Assembly: GCF_004362145.1 (NCBI RefSeq) | Contig: NZ_SNXC01000009.1 | Location: 310,001 to 374,000, forward strand | Length of the DNA stretch: 64,000 bases | Source: Marinomonas balearica | GTDB lineage: Bacteria > Pseudomonadota > Gammaproteobacteria > Pseudomonadales > Marinomonadaceae | Direction: 5' to 3' | Notes under the pieces: generated by a model | The model's input: the letters and a program-made list of their open reading frames with translations, nothing else | Database searches by the model: none | What the model was told of the DNA's origin: nothing | Shown here: in pieces, positions 8,763 through 17,134 of the stretch | How positions within the stretch are numbered: position 1 is the first letter of the stretch | Layout: each line of letters opens with the position of its first letter | Made by a program: the position numbers and the translations under genes

Positions 8763-10649
8763 CTATTTGGTAGTGAAAACGCTGGTCTTATCGTCAAGCT
8801 TTGCAACTTGTTCGTGGATCTGTGTCGTGTTGTCTTCAATACTTGCTATAAAGCCACTGTCGTGTTGTAGACGTTGTGCTATTCGATCCATCTCTTCGCT
8901 CATGTGTATCGCTGTTTTAGCGACCTCTTGGATAGAGTGCGCCATACTTGAAGACGAAGTAGAGCTTGTTTGAGCATTATGCTCAATCTCACGAATTGCA
9001 AGTTCGGCTTTCTCACTGAACTCCTCAATAGCGTGAAGATTTCCCTGACCACTTTCCATTGTTTCGATGGCTGTTTGAGTGGACGATTGAATAGTACTTA
9101 CTATATCTGTGATCTTAGATGTCGCATCAACGGTTTTTTCCGCTAGAGAGCGTACTTCATCAGCTACAACGGAGAACCCTCGTCCTGCTTCGCCAGCTCG
9201 TGCTGCTTCTATCGCTGCATTCAATGCCAGCAGGTTTGTTTGATTAGCAAGATCATTGATCATTGCAATAACACTGTCGATGTCTTTAGACAATTTACCT
9301 AATGAATTAAGTTGATCGCTCGTTTCGTTAACCACTTCGATCGTTTTAGATAAATTAGATAATGCATCTTTAATTGTGTTTGAGCCAACAACCGCAGATT
9401 CGTATGTGTCTTGAGATTGACTGCTTAGCTCATCAGTCGTTGATGAAATACTGGAGATAGTTGTTGAAATCTGTTCTGTAGCGGCAGCCAACGAGTTGGT
9501 TTGTTCTGTCGTAGAACGGTTACTGTTTGCGATGTTGGAAACAGCGCCTTTGAGCTCCGTAACCATGTTGTTAACATCTCCGGTAGTGTGAACAACTTCT
9601 CCAATGACATTATCTAGGCCACTTGTCATCTCGTTAACCGAGCCGCATAGACTGTCAAATTCATCGTTACGCTTATCATTAACCGTAAGGCGTGCAGTCA
9701 AATCGCCATTTTTAACTTTGCCTAGATCACGGATGATTTGACTGAGAGTGGCGTTTACGCTTCGGCCGATTGCAAGCATTAGTAACCCAGCTACAACGGC
9801 AACGATAATACTTACCGTAATGACACTAATACTGGCTTGTTGCGAGCTGTCAGTTGCATTTTCACGTGCTTTGGCAACCGCTTCTTTTAAATGGTTAGTG
9901 GCTGATAATCTACTGGAGTTGAATGTTTCACGAGCTTGGTTAAAAGAGGTTTCTGCTTCGAGCTGGTTTTCGTGTGCTTTGCCGAAGCCATCGATTGCGG
10001 CCATATAATTGTTTATGACCTCTGAGAACCTTTCTTCTAGACCAAAATTAACGATTCTTTTGTGAAAAGCATCATAACGCGCTTGGAATTCATCTCTATT
10101 TTCTTGAGTTGGCTCAAAAATATAATTTTTCTCAGCTTCTCTAACAGGAAGGAATTCTTGCTTTATAAGGCTTAAGAAAGACACTTCTTCTGTGGTTTTT
10201 TCGCCTAAAAGAGAGACTTGCCCTTTGAGACCACTGGATCCGTTAAATCCAAGAACGCTGGTTTTCTCAACAAGGTTTATCAGGGACGAAGAGTAGGTGT
10301 TGAAATTCAGACTCACTTCCGTAAGGAGATCCTTCGCTGTTTTATCAGAAACGAGATTTATATCGCTCGCTAACAATGATTTGTAATTACTTGTCGTACC
10401 ATTGATGTCTTCTAGATAGGATTGGTAGCTGGAATCATCTAGGCTATGGAGCAGCTCGAATTGTTCCATCATGGTAATGACTAGTGTCGACAGGTCGTCT
10501 TGTACTTTTGTAGTACGCTCGAATTGCCCTGATGCTGTTTCTTGGACTTTAAGTCCTTGCAGTGCGACAAATGTAACAATAACGAAACCGATCACTGCTC
10601 CACCAAGTAGAGAGTATAGTTTCGCGCGAAAACCCAAATTGGAAATCAT
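8763..10649 (-). CDS. Methyl-accepting chemotaxis protein
   Basis: Transmembrane chemoreceptor that signals through CheW/CheA. It is 628 residues from ATG 10649; a GTG at 10661 is the alternative. Layout: transmembrane helix at about 11-32, a large periplasmic sensor (about 33-270), a second helix (about 272-293), HAMP (about 295-348), then the signalling coiled coil. The hairpin tip reads [20 protein letters not shown], then [18 protein letters not shown], diagnostic of the family. The C terminus (DKTSVFTTK) has no CheR/CheB pentapeptide, so adaptation would need other receptors. The sensor domain is long and helical; its ligand cannot be deduced. No che genes adjoin it. Confidence 0.93.
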   Translation of the reverse strand: MISNLGFRAKLYSLLGGAVIGFVIVTFVALQGLKVQETASGQFERTTKVQDDLSTLVITMMEQFELLHSLDDSSYQSYLEDINGTTSNYKSLLASDINLVSDKTAKDLLTEVSLNFNTYSSSLINLVEKTSVLGFNGSSGLKGQVSLLGEKTTEEVSFLSLIKQEFLPVREAEKNYIFEPTQENRDEFQARYDAFHKRIVNFGLEERFSEVINNYMAAIDGFGKAHENQLEAETSFNQARETFNSSRLSATNHLKEAVAKARENATDSSQQASISVITVSIIVAVVAGLLMLAIGRSVNATLSQIIRDLGKVKNGDLTARLTVNDKRNDEFDSLCGSVNEMTSGLDNVIGEVVHTTGDVNNMVTELKGAVSNIANSNRSTTEQTNSLAAATEQISTTISSISSTTDELSSQSQDTYESAVVGSNTIKDALSNLSKTIEVVNETSDQLNSLGKLSKDIDSVIAMINDLANQTNLLALNAAIEAARAGEAGRGFSVVADEVRSLAEKTVDATSKITDIVSTIQSSTQTAIETMESGQGNLHAIEEFSEKAELAIREIEHNAQTSSTSSSSMAHSIQEVAKTAIHMSEEMDRIAQRLQHDSGFIASIEDNTTQIHEQVAKLDDKTSVFTTK

Positions 10650-10960
10650 AGGAACACCCACTTTTTATTATTGGAATGTTTATTTTATATTTTAATTATA
10701 TAAAACGATGTTGGACGAACATCTTGTTCTATTAAATCCATTTTAGGTCGATTTGTCTAATTTTCGCAATCAGTACTTTTACTAATTTAGTTATTTCGCA
10801 TTCTATTGATATAAATAGCAAAAAGATTAAGTGATTAAGGATGAATAGTGCACATACACTCCAATATTGCATAACTCATGACGAAACGACTACATTATTA
10901 TAGTGCAGCCTAGTGATAATACGAGCGATCACGTATTCAAGTTAAGTCGATACGGAGCGG
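10650..10960. other. Non-coding gap upstream of the chemoreceptor gene
   Basis: No gene seen. It contains an A+T-rich block (10675-10705) with TATAAT on the minus strand (10700 to 10695) as a possible chemoreceptor -10 box. A perfect inverted repeat, GATGTT-GGACG-AACATC, lies at 10707-10723 just upstream of it and could be an operator. A second inverted repeat, AATACG/CGTATT, lies at 10918-10937 near the 3' end of the DUF3301 gene. Confidence 0.5.
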
Positions 10961-11275
10961 TTAAATTTGGTGCGGAGAAAGCCAGATGTCCATGTTTCTA
11001 GAGGGGCTCATGATCACGTTACCTGGATAGCGTGACGTTCCGTTGGCGGTGAATTCGAACTCGTATTTTCTGAGGATTCCGAATTGACCATTTTTCCATG
11101 AAATTTTCCATTGTGTTCCTGCTACGGTTTCGTCTAAAAGCTGGAGGTCGAGGGATTGGCAATGCTTTTTTACGTAATGGAACGCGTATTCTCGTGCCCT
11201 TATGTTTGCCCACCAAGCGTATAGAAGGAAGGCGAGAATAACGGCAATACAAATATCCGAAAGAGAGATAACCAT
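10961..11275 (-). CDS. DUF3301 family membrane-anchored protein
   Basis: Small protein of unknown function. From ATG 11275 it has 104 residues. It starts MVISLSDICIAVILAFLLYA, one transmembrane helix, followed by WWANIRAREYAFHYVKKHC and LQLLDETVAGTQWKISW, which match the DUF3301 pattern (helix, then a short basic and aromatic region, then a beta-rich tail). The open frame extends upstream to 11407, but the extra residues are encoded across a GC-rich hairpin and look non-protein. The gene lies downstream of the flavodoxin gene on the same strand. Confidence 0.75.
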   Translation of the reverse strand: MVISLSDICIAVILAFLLYAWWANIRAREYAFHYVKKHCQSLDLQLLDETVAGTQWKISWKNGQFGILRKYEFEFTANGTSRYPGNVIMSPSRNMDIWLSPHQI

Positions 11276-11336
11276 TTTATGACTAATTTTTAAGAAATAG
11301 GCTGCCATCTTAAAATGGTTACGAGTTGGTGTAAAT

Positions 11337-11379
11337 ACGCCCCCACCCCCAAAGCAGGAGAGAAAAAGGGGTGGGGCGT
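11337..11379. repeat. GC-rich hairpin between fldB and the DUF3301 gene
   Basis: ACGCCCCCACCCCC (11337-11350) pairs with GGGGTGGGGCGT (11368-11379), giving 12 base pairs with one bulged C and a loop of about 17 bases. It stands out in an otherwise A+T-leaning area. There is no T run on either side, so it is not a standard terminator. It may separate fldB from the DUF3301 gene or stabilise an mRNA end. Confidence 0.6.
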
Positions 11380-11498
11380 GCTCTATACAGTGAAGTGTTT
11401 GCCTCATCCTCCCAGAGATACTATTTGGTCAATCGGGGCAGCGATTGAGTGGTAATCCAAATATGAGTCTATATGCACTGGGGCCAGTCAGCGGATGA

Positions 11499-12035
11499 TT
11501 AAGCGGCTTCAACACTCCTTTCTGCATAAAGTTGGATCACCCACTGCTCGACACGTTCGTCAGTGAGTTCGAATTGTTGGTCTTCATCAATGGCAAGACC
11601 TATAAACGTTTCTTTGTCTTTAATGCAAGCGCGTGAGGCTTCAAATTCATAACCTTGGGTTGACCACTCACCGATAAAGGTGGCGCCTGTTCCTTTTAGC
11701 TTTTCGTATAGCCATCCCATCGCATCTACAAAATAATCTCCGTATCCAAACTGATCACCCAAACCGTATAAAGCGACGGTTTTTCCGGATAAATTTAAAG
11801 AGCCTAAGTTATCCCCCAAATCTTCCCAATCTGCCTGAATGCCACCGAAATCCCAGGTTGGAATTCCTAGTATCAGCATCTCATAGTGTTCCATGATGCT
11901 TGGGTCGGTGTCTTTGATGTTAAACATGTCTACTTGTACACCCAGATCATCAAACTGAGCGACAATTTTTTTACCAATTTCTTCAGTGTTATTGGTGTCT
12001 GTCCCGTAAATTAAAGCGATTGGAGACTGTTCCAT
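11499..12035 (-). CDS. fldB: Flavodoxin (FldB-like)
   Basis: Small FMN-binding electron carrier in the cytosol, often replacing ferredoxin under iron limitation. It has 178 residues, a long-chain flavodoxin. The phosphate loop is GTDTNNTEEIG (about residues 10-20). Flavin-stacking regions are GIPTWDFGGIQADWEDL (from about 57) and ALYGLGDQFGYGDYF. The wording WDFG and YGLGDQ-GYG is closer to E. coli FldB than FldA, as I recall both. It follows an AraC-type regulator by 24 bp on the same strand, and that regulator is preceded by Fur-box-like sequences. Iron-responsive co-expression is therefore likely but inferred. Confidence 0.9.
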   Translation of the reverse strand: MEQSPIALIYGTDTNNTEEIGKKIVAQFDDLGVQVDMFNIKDTDPSIMEHYEMLILGIPTWDFGGIQADWEDLGDNLGSLNLSGKTVALYGLGDQFGYGDYFVDAMGWLYEKLKGTGATFIGEWSTQGYEFEASRACIKDKETFIGLAIDEDQQFELTDERVEQWVIQLYAERSVEAA

Positions 12036-12059
12036 ATGTTCTTATATACCTTGTTTACT

Positions 12060-12986
12060 TTAGTGAATTTGACCGTATTGGTGACTTAGGACACCGAACT
12101 GCTTTAAGAACGTTTCTTCAAACTCTTCTTCGCTTAAGCCGCTGCCCATGACTATTTCACTTTTCTTTTCGGGTGAGTCTTTTATTTTCAGTGCGGCTTG
12201 CTTAACGCGAATATGTTTTTGATAGTGTGTCGTACTTTGTCCTGTTAAGTGATGGAAGCCGAGCTCGAATGCGGTTTGATTTAGCCCAACAGCTTGCGCG
12301 ATTTCTTTGGTGCTGCGTGTCGATGAAAATGCTACTTCCAATAAATTTTGCCCGCTAAGAATCTTGTTTTGGCAATCTTCACATGCATTGATGTGCTTGG
12401 TGATTTGAAGATGTTCGAGTATCTCGAAGAATAGGTTGTAAATCTTTCCTGTCAGTGAAATAGATTTAGAGTCGCCGAAAGCGCAGACTAATAGAGGGCG
12501 TACTGCCTCTTTTAATTGGTGAGTATTGGAGAGTGTTATTACGTTACCCTTGTTCCCAAGTTTATCGCCGACCTCTAGAAAATAAGACAGAATTTTATCT
12601 TCTGTTTCTCCGGTCAAAGATGCACAGCGCTCGGGAGTAAGATGTATTTGCGTTAGGTTGTAAGAAGTATCGATTTCCAATGGAAACGTTCCACTTGCTG
12701 TTTTTGGCAAATACGTAACTTGTACGCAGTCATTGTTGTGGTTTGCGCGCTGATGTTTTTTTAAAGATGATTTTTGCTTAGTAGAAGCGCTACTGTAAAA
12801 AGATAAATATAACCCCGGTTGTGCCTGTTCAACTATTTCTACGCTTTTTGAAGCGCACACAGACTGCTCTAGCAGGGTGACTCCTGGAACGGGGTGTAAT
12901 ATATGCCTATGTCCCTTGACGGATAACGACCAAATATCCTGAACATTGCCTGTTGCATTGAAGAGGTCATTAATTGAAATCTGCAT
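12060..12986 (-). CDS. AraC-family transcriptional regulator, probably iron-responsive
   Basis: Transcription factor of 308 residues. The N-terminal about 200 residues are an unassigned sensor region. The C-terminal part (about 215-305) holds the AraC double helix-turn-helix; the first helix-turn-helix is clear in STKEIAQAVGLNQTAFELGFHHLTGQS. The second (SEIVMGSGLSEEEFEETFLKQFG) keeps the pattern but has Gly-Leu-Ser where Gly-Phe-Ser is usual, and ends HQYG instead of the common YR. The overall shape recalls siderophore-type regulators such as PchR. Fur-box-like sites lie at 13016-13073 directly upstream. It is first in a pair with fldB. No siderophore or receptor gene is in the window. Confidence 0.85.
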   Translation of the reverse strand: MQISINDLFNATGNVQDIWSLSVKGHRHILHPVPGVTLLEQSVCASKSVEIVEQAQPGLYLSFYSSASTKQKSSLKKHQRANHNNDCVQVTYLPKTASGTFPLEIDTSYNLTQIHLTPERCASLTGETEDKILSYFLEVGDKLGNKGNVITLSNTHQLKEAVRPLLVCAFGDSKSISLTGKIYNLFFEILEHLQITKHINACEDCQNKILSGQNLLEVAFSSTRSTKEIAQAVGLNQTAFELGFHHLTGQSTTHYQKHIRVKQAALKIKDSPEKKSEIVMGSGLSEEEFEETFLKQFGVLSHQYGQIH

Positions 12987-13015
12987 TTATCTATTAGCCT
13001 GTGACTGAGTATCAT

Positions 13016-13073
13016 TTGATAATAGTTATCATTAAATACCTAAATGATAATAAATGCAAGTGGTTATCATTAA
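13016..13073 (-). promoter_or_regulatory. Fur-box-like sites upstream of araC-fldB
   Basis: GATAATAGTTATCATTA at 13018-13034 is close to the Fur 19-mer, with a dyad around the centre. A second pair of half sites, ATGATAAT (13044-13051) and TTATCATTA (13064-13072), follows. They lie 30-90 bp before the regulator start, where Fur would repress when iron is plentiful. Similarity to the consensus is by eye. Confidence 0.65.
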
Positions 13074-13186
13074 TATTTGTGTAAGCCTTTTTCGGTGTTG
13101 CTGTATCGCAGGTGAAGTGCAATAAGAGAGGCTTGTCTTATTATACTAAGCTGCTTTCGTACTCATAGAGAGTATTGACCTGAGTA

Positions 13187-13237
13187 GAGTTACTCCAGCG
13201 ACAGGGAGTGACTCTAACACGGCGAGTGAAGTGACTC
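13187..13237. repeat. Three GAGTNACTC palindromes
   Basis: GAGTTACTC at 13187-13195, GAGTGACTC at 13206-13214 and AAGTGACTC at 13229-13237, spaced 19 and 23 bp apart. The flanks of the last two are also similar (ACA near 13216 and 13240, then GCGAGT). They lie between the AEC transporter stop and the araC promoter region and could be an operator array. There is no known match. Confidence 0.45.
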
Positions 13238-13253
13238 TGACAATAGCGAGTTT

Positions 13254-14204
13254 CTAGATTAGCTCGAACATTTTGAGAATAGTAATCCCCACACTTGTCG
13301 ACAATATTGAGCCAACAGTGGTTAAAACGATAATGTTTGCAGAAAGCGAAGCATTGCCACCCATAGCCCGAACTATAATATAGCCTGCTGATGCTGCTGG
13401 AGAGGAGGACAGTAAGAACATAACGCCCAGTTCCATCCCTCGATAGCCTAAAAGTATGCCGACAAACGTTATTAAGAATGGCACAGCAATGAGCTTTCCA
13501 ATTGAGGCGTAACTCGCGACTCGTATATCTTTTTTGAATTCACCTACGTTGAGTGTCGCCCCTGCACATAAAAGCGCTAAAGGTAACGTCATCTGTGAAA
13601 AATAGCTTCCGACTTGGTGGATAGTTGCGGGGAGATGCAAATTAAATTTTGAAAATAGAAGCGCTGAACCAATTGCTATTACTAAGGGGCTTTTAAAAAT
13701 CCCTATAAGGGTCTTCGTTAGGCTTTTATTGGCATTCATTGATCGATTTAGCGAGATAACCGACAAGAAGTTATACAGCATTACAACGCCGCCAAGATAA
13801 ATTGAGGCGACAGAAAACACTTGATCACCGTATGCGTTAACACAATAAGCTAGTCCAATGATTCCCATATTGGAACGGAATGCACCTTGCACATATACGC
13901 CTCGATCAGCACGGGTGTGAACCAAATAGTTAGCTGATATTTCAAGTAAAATATAGGTAACAATCGTCGCACATATCGCATAGATAACGAGAGAATAGTT
14001 GGTATCTTCGCTCATAGGTGTTTTGGATATGTTGATAAACAATAAAGCAGGGAGCGTTATATTGAATACCAGTTTAGAAGCGACGTCAGTGAAATTATCA
14101 TTGATGATTCGTAGTCGGTACAATACGACCCCTAAAATCATAATAATAAAAATAGGCGCTGTTACAGAGAGAGAGAATGCAACGGTATCGAGCAAATTAG
14201 ACAA
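13254..14204 (-). CDS. AEC family transporter (auxin efflux carrier-like permease)
   Basis: Inner-membrane secondary transporter of 316 residues with about ten predicted helices in two five-helix halves. The N-terminal half contains VVLYRLRIINDNFTDVASKLVFN, the usual first-loop pattern of bacterial AEC proteins, and the C-terminal half contains TLPLALLCAGATL and SSSPAASAGYI. Bacterial relatives include malonate, malate and citrate permeases, but the substrate cannot be read from sequence. It is downstream of neither BaeSR nor a metabolic operon: a terminator at 14231-14258 separates it from baeR, so it probably has its own promoter. Confidence 0.88.
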   Translation of the reverse strand: MSNLLDTVAFSLSVTAPIFIIMILGVVLYRLRIINDNFTDVASKLVFNITLPALLFINISKTPMSEDTNYSLVIYAICATIVTYILLEISANYLVHTRADRGVYVQGAFRSNMGIIGLAYCVNAYGDQVFSVASIYLGGVVMLYNFLSVISLNRSMNANKSLTKTLIGIFKSPLVIAIGSALLFSKFNLHLPATIHQVGSYFSQMTLPLALLCAGATLNVGEFKKDIRVASYASIGKLIAVPFLITFVGILLGYRGMELGVMFLLSSSPAASAGYIIVRAMGGNASLSANIIVLTTVGSILSTSVGITILKMFELI

Positions 14205-14230
14205 TGTTCGTCCTTTTATTGTTGATCACT

Positions 14231-14258
14231 AAAGAGCCACATTTGTAAGTGGCTCTTT
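14231..14258 (-). terminator. Terminator after baeR
   Basis: AAAGAGCCAC and GTGGCTCTTT form a perfect 10-bp stem with an 8-nt loop, ending eight bases after the baeR stop on the minus strand and separating baeSR from the AEC transporter gene. Confidence 0.75.
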
Positions 14259-14266
14259 AACTGAGT

Positions 14267-14944
14267 TTAGTCGTTATTTTCGAAACGGTATCCTGCACCG
14301 TATACAGAATGAATAACGTTAAGCTCTGGCGCCACTGCTGAGATTTTTTTACGTAATTTTTTAATGTGACTGTCTATTGTTCTATCGCTGACGACTCGGC
14401 TATCAGAGTAGATGCTTTTCATAATAAGATCACGACCGAATACACGTCCTGGTTCTTTGATAAGCAATTGAAGTAGTTGGAATTCGACAGTCGTTAGGTC
14501 AATGAGTTCACCTTTATAAGTGGCTCTGAGTCGGTCTGCATCAAGATCGAAACCGTCGGTTTTTGGCGATTCAACGTGATCAAGTTCAACGCGACGCAAG
14601 TTTGCTTTAACACGAGCGACGACTTCACGCGGGCTAAATGGCTTACAAACATAGTCATCTGCACCCATTTCTAGGCCGATTAATCGGTCGATTTCTTCTG
14701 CTTTCGCCGTGACCATAATAATAGGTATACCGCTGAATTGACGTACCTGCTTACATACCTCGATACCGTCTAGACCAGGAAGCATTAAATCAAGCAAGAT
14801 CAGATCAACCTGATTGTTTTTTACATAGTCTATTACTATGTCGCCTCTTTCAAGGTGGTAATGCTCGTAACCAGCTTGTTCTAGATAAGCGCTCATTAAT
14901 TCCGCTAATTTTGGTTCATCTTCAACAATTAGTACTTTGCTCAT
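14267..14944 (-). CDS. baeR: OmpR-family response regulator, BaeR-like
   Basis: Two-component output protein of 225 residues. The receiver domain (1-115) has the acidic pair near residues 8-9, phospho-acceptor Asp52 in LLDLMLPGLDG, Thr79 and Lys101 in CKPFSP. The winged-helix DNA-binding domain (about 128-223) has the expected DRTIDSHIKKLRKKI and YGAGYRF. In E. coli BaeR controls mdtABC and spy in envelope stress; the targets here are unknown. The kinase gene ends 20 bp upstream, so the pair is co-transcribed in baeS-baeR order. The E. coli neighbours mdtABCD are absent, so the name reflects protein similarity only. Confidence 0.88.
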   Translation of the reverse strand: MSKVLIVEDEPKLAELMSAYLEQAGYEHYHLERGDIVIDYVKNNQVDLILLDLMLPGLDGIEVCKQVRQFSGIPIIMVTAKAEEIDRLIGLEMGADDYVCKPFSPREVVARVKANLRRVELDHVESPKTDGFDLDADRLRATYKGELIDLTTVEFQLLQLLIKEPGRVFGRDLIMKSIYSDSRVVSDRTIDSHIKKLRKKISAVAPELNVIHSVYGAGYRFENND

Positions 14945-14964
14945 AATCTAATTCCAAATATCCA

Positions 14965-16374
14965 TTAATTAGTTAAAGGTAGTTCTACTCGTATACCTAA
15001 TCCGCCAGTCGGTGCATGATATGCCTCAATGGAGCCTTGATGGCCTTCAATGATACTTGTGCATATCGCTAACCCAAGACCACGCCCACCTGTGGCTCTG
15101 TTTCTCGAATTTTCAACTCTGAAAAATTGATCAAATATTTTTGTTAAATCTTCATCAGATACGCCTGGAGGTGTATCTTCAAGTAGCACAATCGCTTTTT
15201 TGTTTTGCCTTTTCAGTGTGATTTTAATCTCACCGGGTGCGTTTGTGTATTTTAATGAGTTATTCATTAGATTTGTAAACAATTGATGTAATCGGTCAGT
15301 GTCACCACAAACGTGAATTTCAGACTTGCACTCGTTGTTTAGCTGTATGTTAATGTCGGCTTCGTCGAGCTGGAGAAGCATAGAACTGACGGCTTGTTCA
15401 AGCAGGTGTTCTAGGTTTGAGTCTTCCATCTGGTAGCTTAGGCTGCCCATATCGTGCATTGACAGCTGATTAAGATCGTCAATTAATCGTGCAATGTGGA
15501 TCGTCTCTTGCTGTAAAGAAGCAAGAGAGTCAGGAGATACCTTTATAATACCATCTTGCATCGCTTCAATTTCGCCACGAAGAATTGCAACGGGAGTTCT
15601 TAGTTCGTGTGCTGTATCTGCTACCCACTTTCGACGAGCGTCTCGCATGTGATCAAGCGTTGAGGCAAGGTGATTAAAGTCTCGACCCAGTTCGGCCAGT
15701 TCGTCGGTTCCACGAATTTGGATTCGGGTATCAAATTGTCCTGCTGATAAACGCTTTGCAGCTGCACGTAGCGTACTAATTGGTCGGCTTAACCATTGAG
15801 CTAATGGCCAAGTTAAGACCGCTGCGATAATAAGCATGAAGGCAGAGATTAACAAAAATGCTTCGCCTTGTTGGCGTACAAAGCTTAATGTCCGGTCTTG
15901 CACTAAGTCTCTCATAGAGCGGAGGCCAACAAAGCCCACGACGTTGCCTTCAACTATGACGGGGTGTGTTTCCGCTTTTTGGAATGAAACGTGGCCAATT
16001 ATCGGTGTTTTCTTTTTATTAAAAAGAAGAAAGCGTTGGCGATAATACTGAGAGGGGTAAATTAAGTCGAGATTTGGGGTGCTAGGAGGTGGGATCAGAT
16101 CTCTTAAATTCTCGAGCTTTTGTTTTTGCCAGTGTTGTTCAAGTCTGCTTTCTTGGGCAAGGAAATACCAATCGTCATAGTAGACGTATAAATTTGCTGT
16201 TCTGTTTGCCATTTGCTCAAGGAAATCTCGATCCCTTTCTGTTGCATAAGAGACAAACCCTCTGTCGAAGCTCCATTGAAACACCTGCCACATGGATACA
16301 ATGAGTAAAATGTTGCTCAAAACAAAGACGGCGAATAGTTTGTGCCGTATTTGGAAATTTCGTGAAAATCGCAT
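14965..16374 (-). CDS. baeS: Sensor histidine kinase, BaeS-like
   Basis: Membrane sensor kinase of 469 residues. A transmembrane helix at about 12-31 and another at about 171-193 flank a periplasmic domain of about 140 residues. HAMP covers about 194-247. The dimerisation box is VADTAHELRTPVAILRGE with phospho-acceptor His256. The ATP-binding part has LFTNLMNNSLKYTNAPGEI, EDTPPGVSDEDL and GGRGLGLAI. The unusual TPPGVSD form of the G1 box is typical of BaeS. It is paired with the regulator downstream. The signal is unknown; in E. coli it is envelope damage. The gene diverges from a small membrane-protein gene across 324 bp. Confidence 0.9.
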   Translation of the reverse strand: MRFSRNFQIRHKLFAVFVLSNILLIVSMWQVFQWSFDRGFVSYATERDRDFLEQMANRTANLYVYYDDWYFLAQESRLEQHWQKQKLENLRDLIPPPSTPNLDLIYPSQYYRQRFLLFNKKKTPIIGHVSFQKAETHPVIVEGNVVGFVGLRSMRDLVQDRTLSFVRQQGEAFLLISAFMLIIAAVLTWPLAQWLSRPISTLRAAAKRLSAGQFDTRIQIRGTDELAELGRDFNHLASTLDHMRDARRKWVADTAHELRTPVAILRGEIEAMQDGIIKVSPDSLASLQQETIHIARLIDDLNQLSMHDMGSLSYQMEDSNLEHLLEQAVSSMLLQLDEADINIQLNNECKSEIHVCGDTDRLHQLFTNLMNNSLKYTNAPGEIKITLKRQNKKAIVLLEDTPPGVSDEDLTKIFDQFFRVENSRNRATGGRGLGLAICTSIIEGHQGSIEAYHAPTGGLGIRVELPLTN

Positions 16375-16698
16375 AAAAGCGTAGTTATCCTCAAACTAAA
16401 TAGCATTGGTCAATTTAGAGGCTAGTAAAACCAAAGGTGTCTTCTAGGGTAATGTTAAGGCTTAAAACTAACCGCCCTAGGTATTAGCGAACCTAAATTT
16501 AAGGCTTTCTTTTGTAAAAAAATCCTTTGCTTACTATACATTTTTTGTGAACGCACACCATTTTTTCGGTGTAAAAAATGAGGAATGTAAATGAAAGGGC
16601 ACGTGAAACTGTGCGCACTGATTAAAAATTGATCAATTGTTGGTGGTGATATATAATCTGCGCCCTTTGAAGTAAGTGAAAGAGGTGAAGTAGGCGCT
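16375..16698. other. Divergent intergenic region, baeS / small membrane protein
   Basis: No gene seen in 324 bp. It holds promoters for both directions. The clear one is TTGATC-17-TATAAT at 16629-16657 for the plus-strand gene. A small stem, ACACC/GGTGT, lies near 16556-16573. No other strong structure was noticed. Confidence 0.6.
16629..16657 (+). promoter_or_regulatory. Sigma-70-type promoter
   Basis: TTGATC (16629-16634), a 17-bp spacer and TATAAT (16652-16657). This is among the best promoter matches in the window, with transcription predicted to start about 35 bp before the ATG at 16699. Confidence 0.75.
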
Positions 16699-17022
16699 AT
16701 GGTTCCAATGCAATTTTTTGATGTCGAGTTAATTAGGAAGCTGGATAAAAAGACACGGCGTAGAGCAGTATTTCATGCGCTGCTTGACTCAGGGATCTTA
16801 AGCGCTCGCAGTGTGGTTGTAAAGTTGCTGATGACGGCTATTAGTTTAAGTGTACTTTTCTTAGGGCCCTTGAGCATTGTGTCGGGCGCATGGATACCTG
16901 TGGCGATTGCTTTGCCTTTTTTGTTGTCTATTTTGCTTACTACGGAGCTTGAAAGTATTTTCAAACCATACCTTTTAAAGGTTGCTCTGCTGCTCTTACA
17001 TACTGAAAAAGTTGATGCCTAG
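16699..17022 (+). CDS. Small membrane protein of unknown function
   Basis: I do not recognise this 107-residue protein. It begins with a charged segment (ELIRKLDKKTRRRAVFHALLDSG), followed by two hydrophobic stretches at about residues 39-58 and 65-82, then a short tail. It is probably an inner-membrane protein with both ends inside, by the positive-inside rule. A good promoter (16629-16657) and an AGTAGG ribosome-binding site support it as a real gene. An acyltransferase gene follows after 112 bp on the same strand. Confidence 0.6.
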   Translation: MVPMQFFDVELIRKLDKKTRRRAVFHALLDSGILSARSVVVKLLMTAISLSVLFLGPLSIVSGAWIPVAIALPFLLSILLTTELESIFKPYLLKVALLLLHTEKVDA

Positions 17023-17134
17023 CGAAGGTGTGGACTTGTTCGTACCTTCTTAAGCCCTTGCCATTAAATTTAAAACTTTTCTTGTTATTTGTTTTTGGTA
17101 TGATTTGTTCTGTATGTTATAGAGAATAATCATA

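Noticed and set aside
11019..11252. 77-codon minus-strand frame inside the DUF3301 gene
   Set aside because: Arg-rich out-of-frame reading of a recognised gene.
13208..13253. CRISPR-like repeat
   Set aside because: Only two or three short imperfect units, no spacers and no cas genes in the window.
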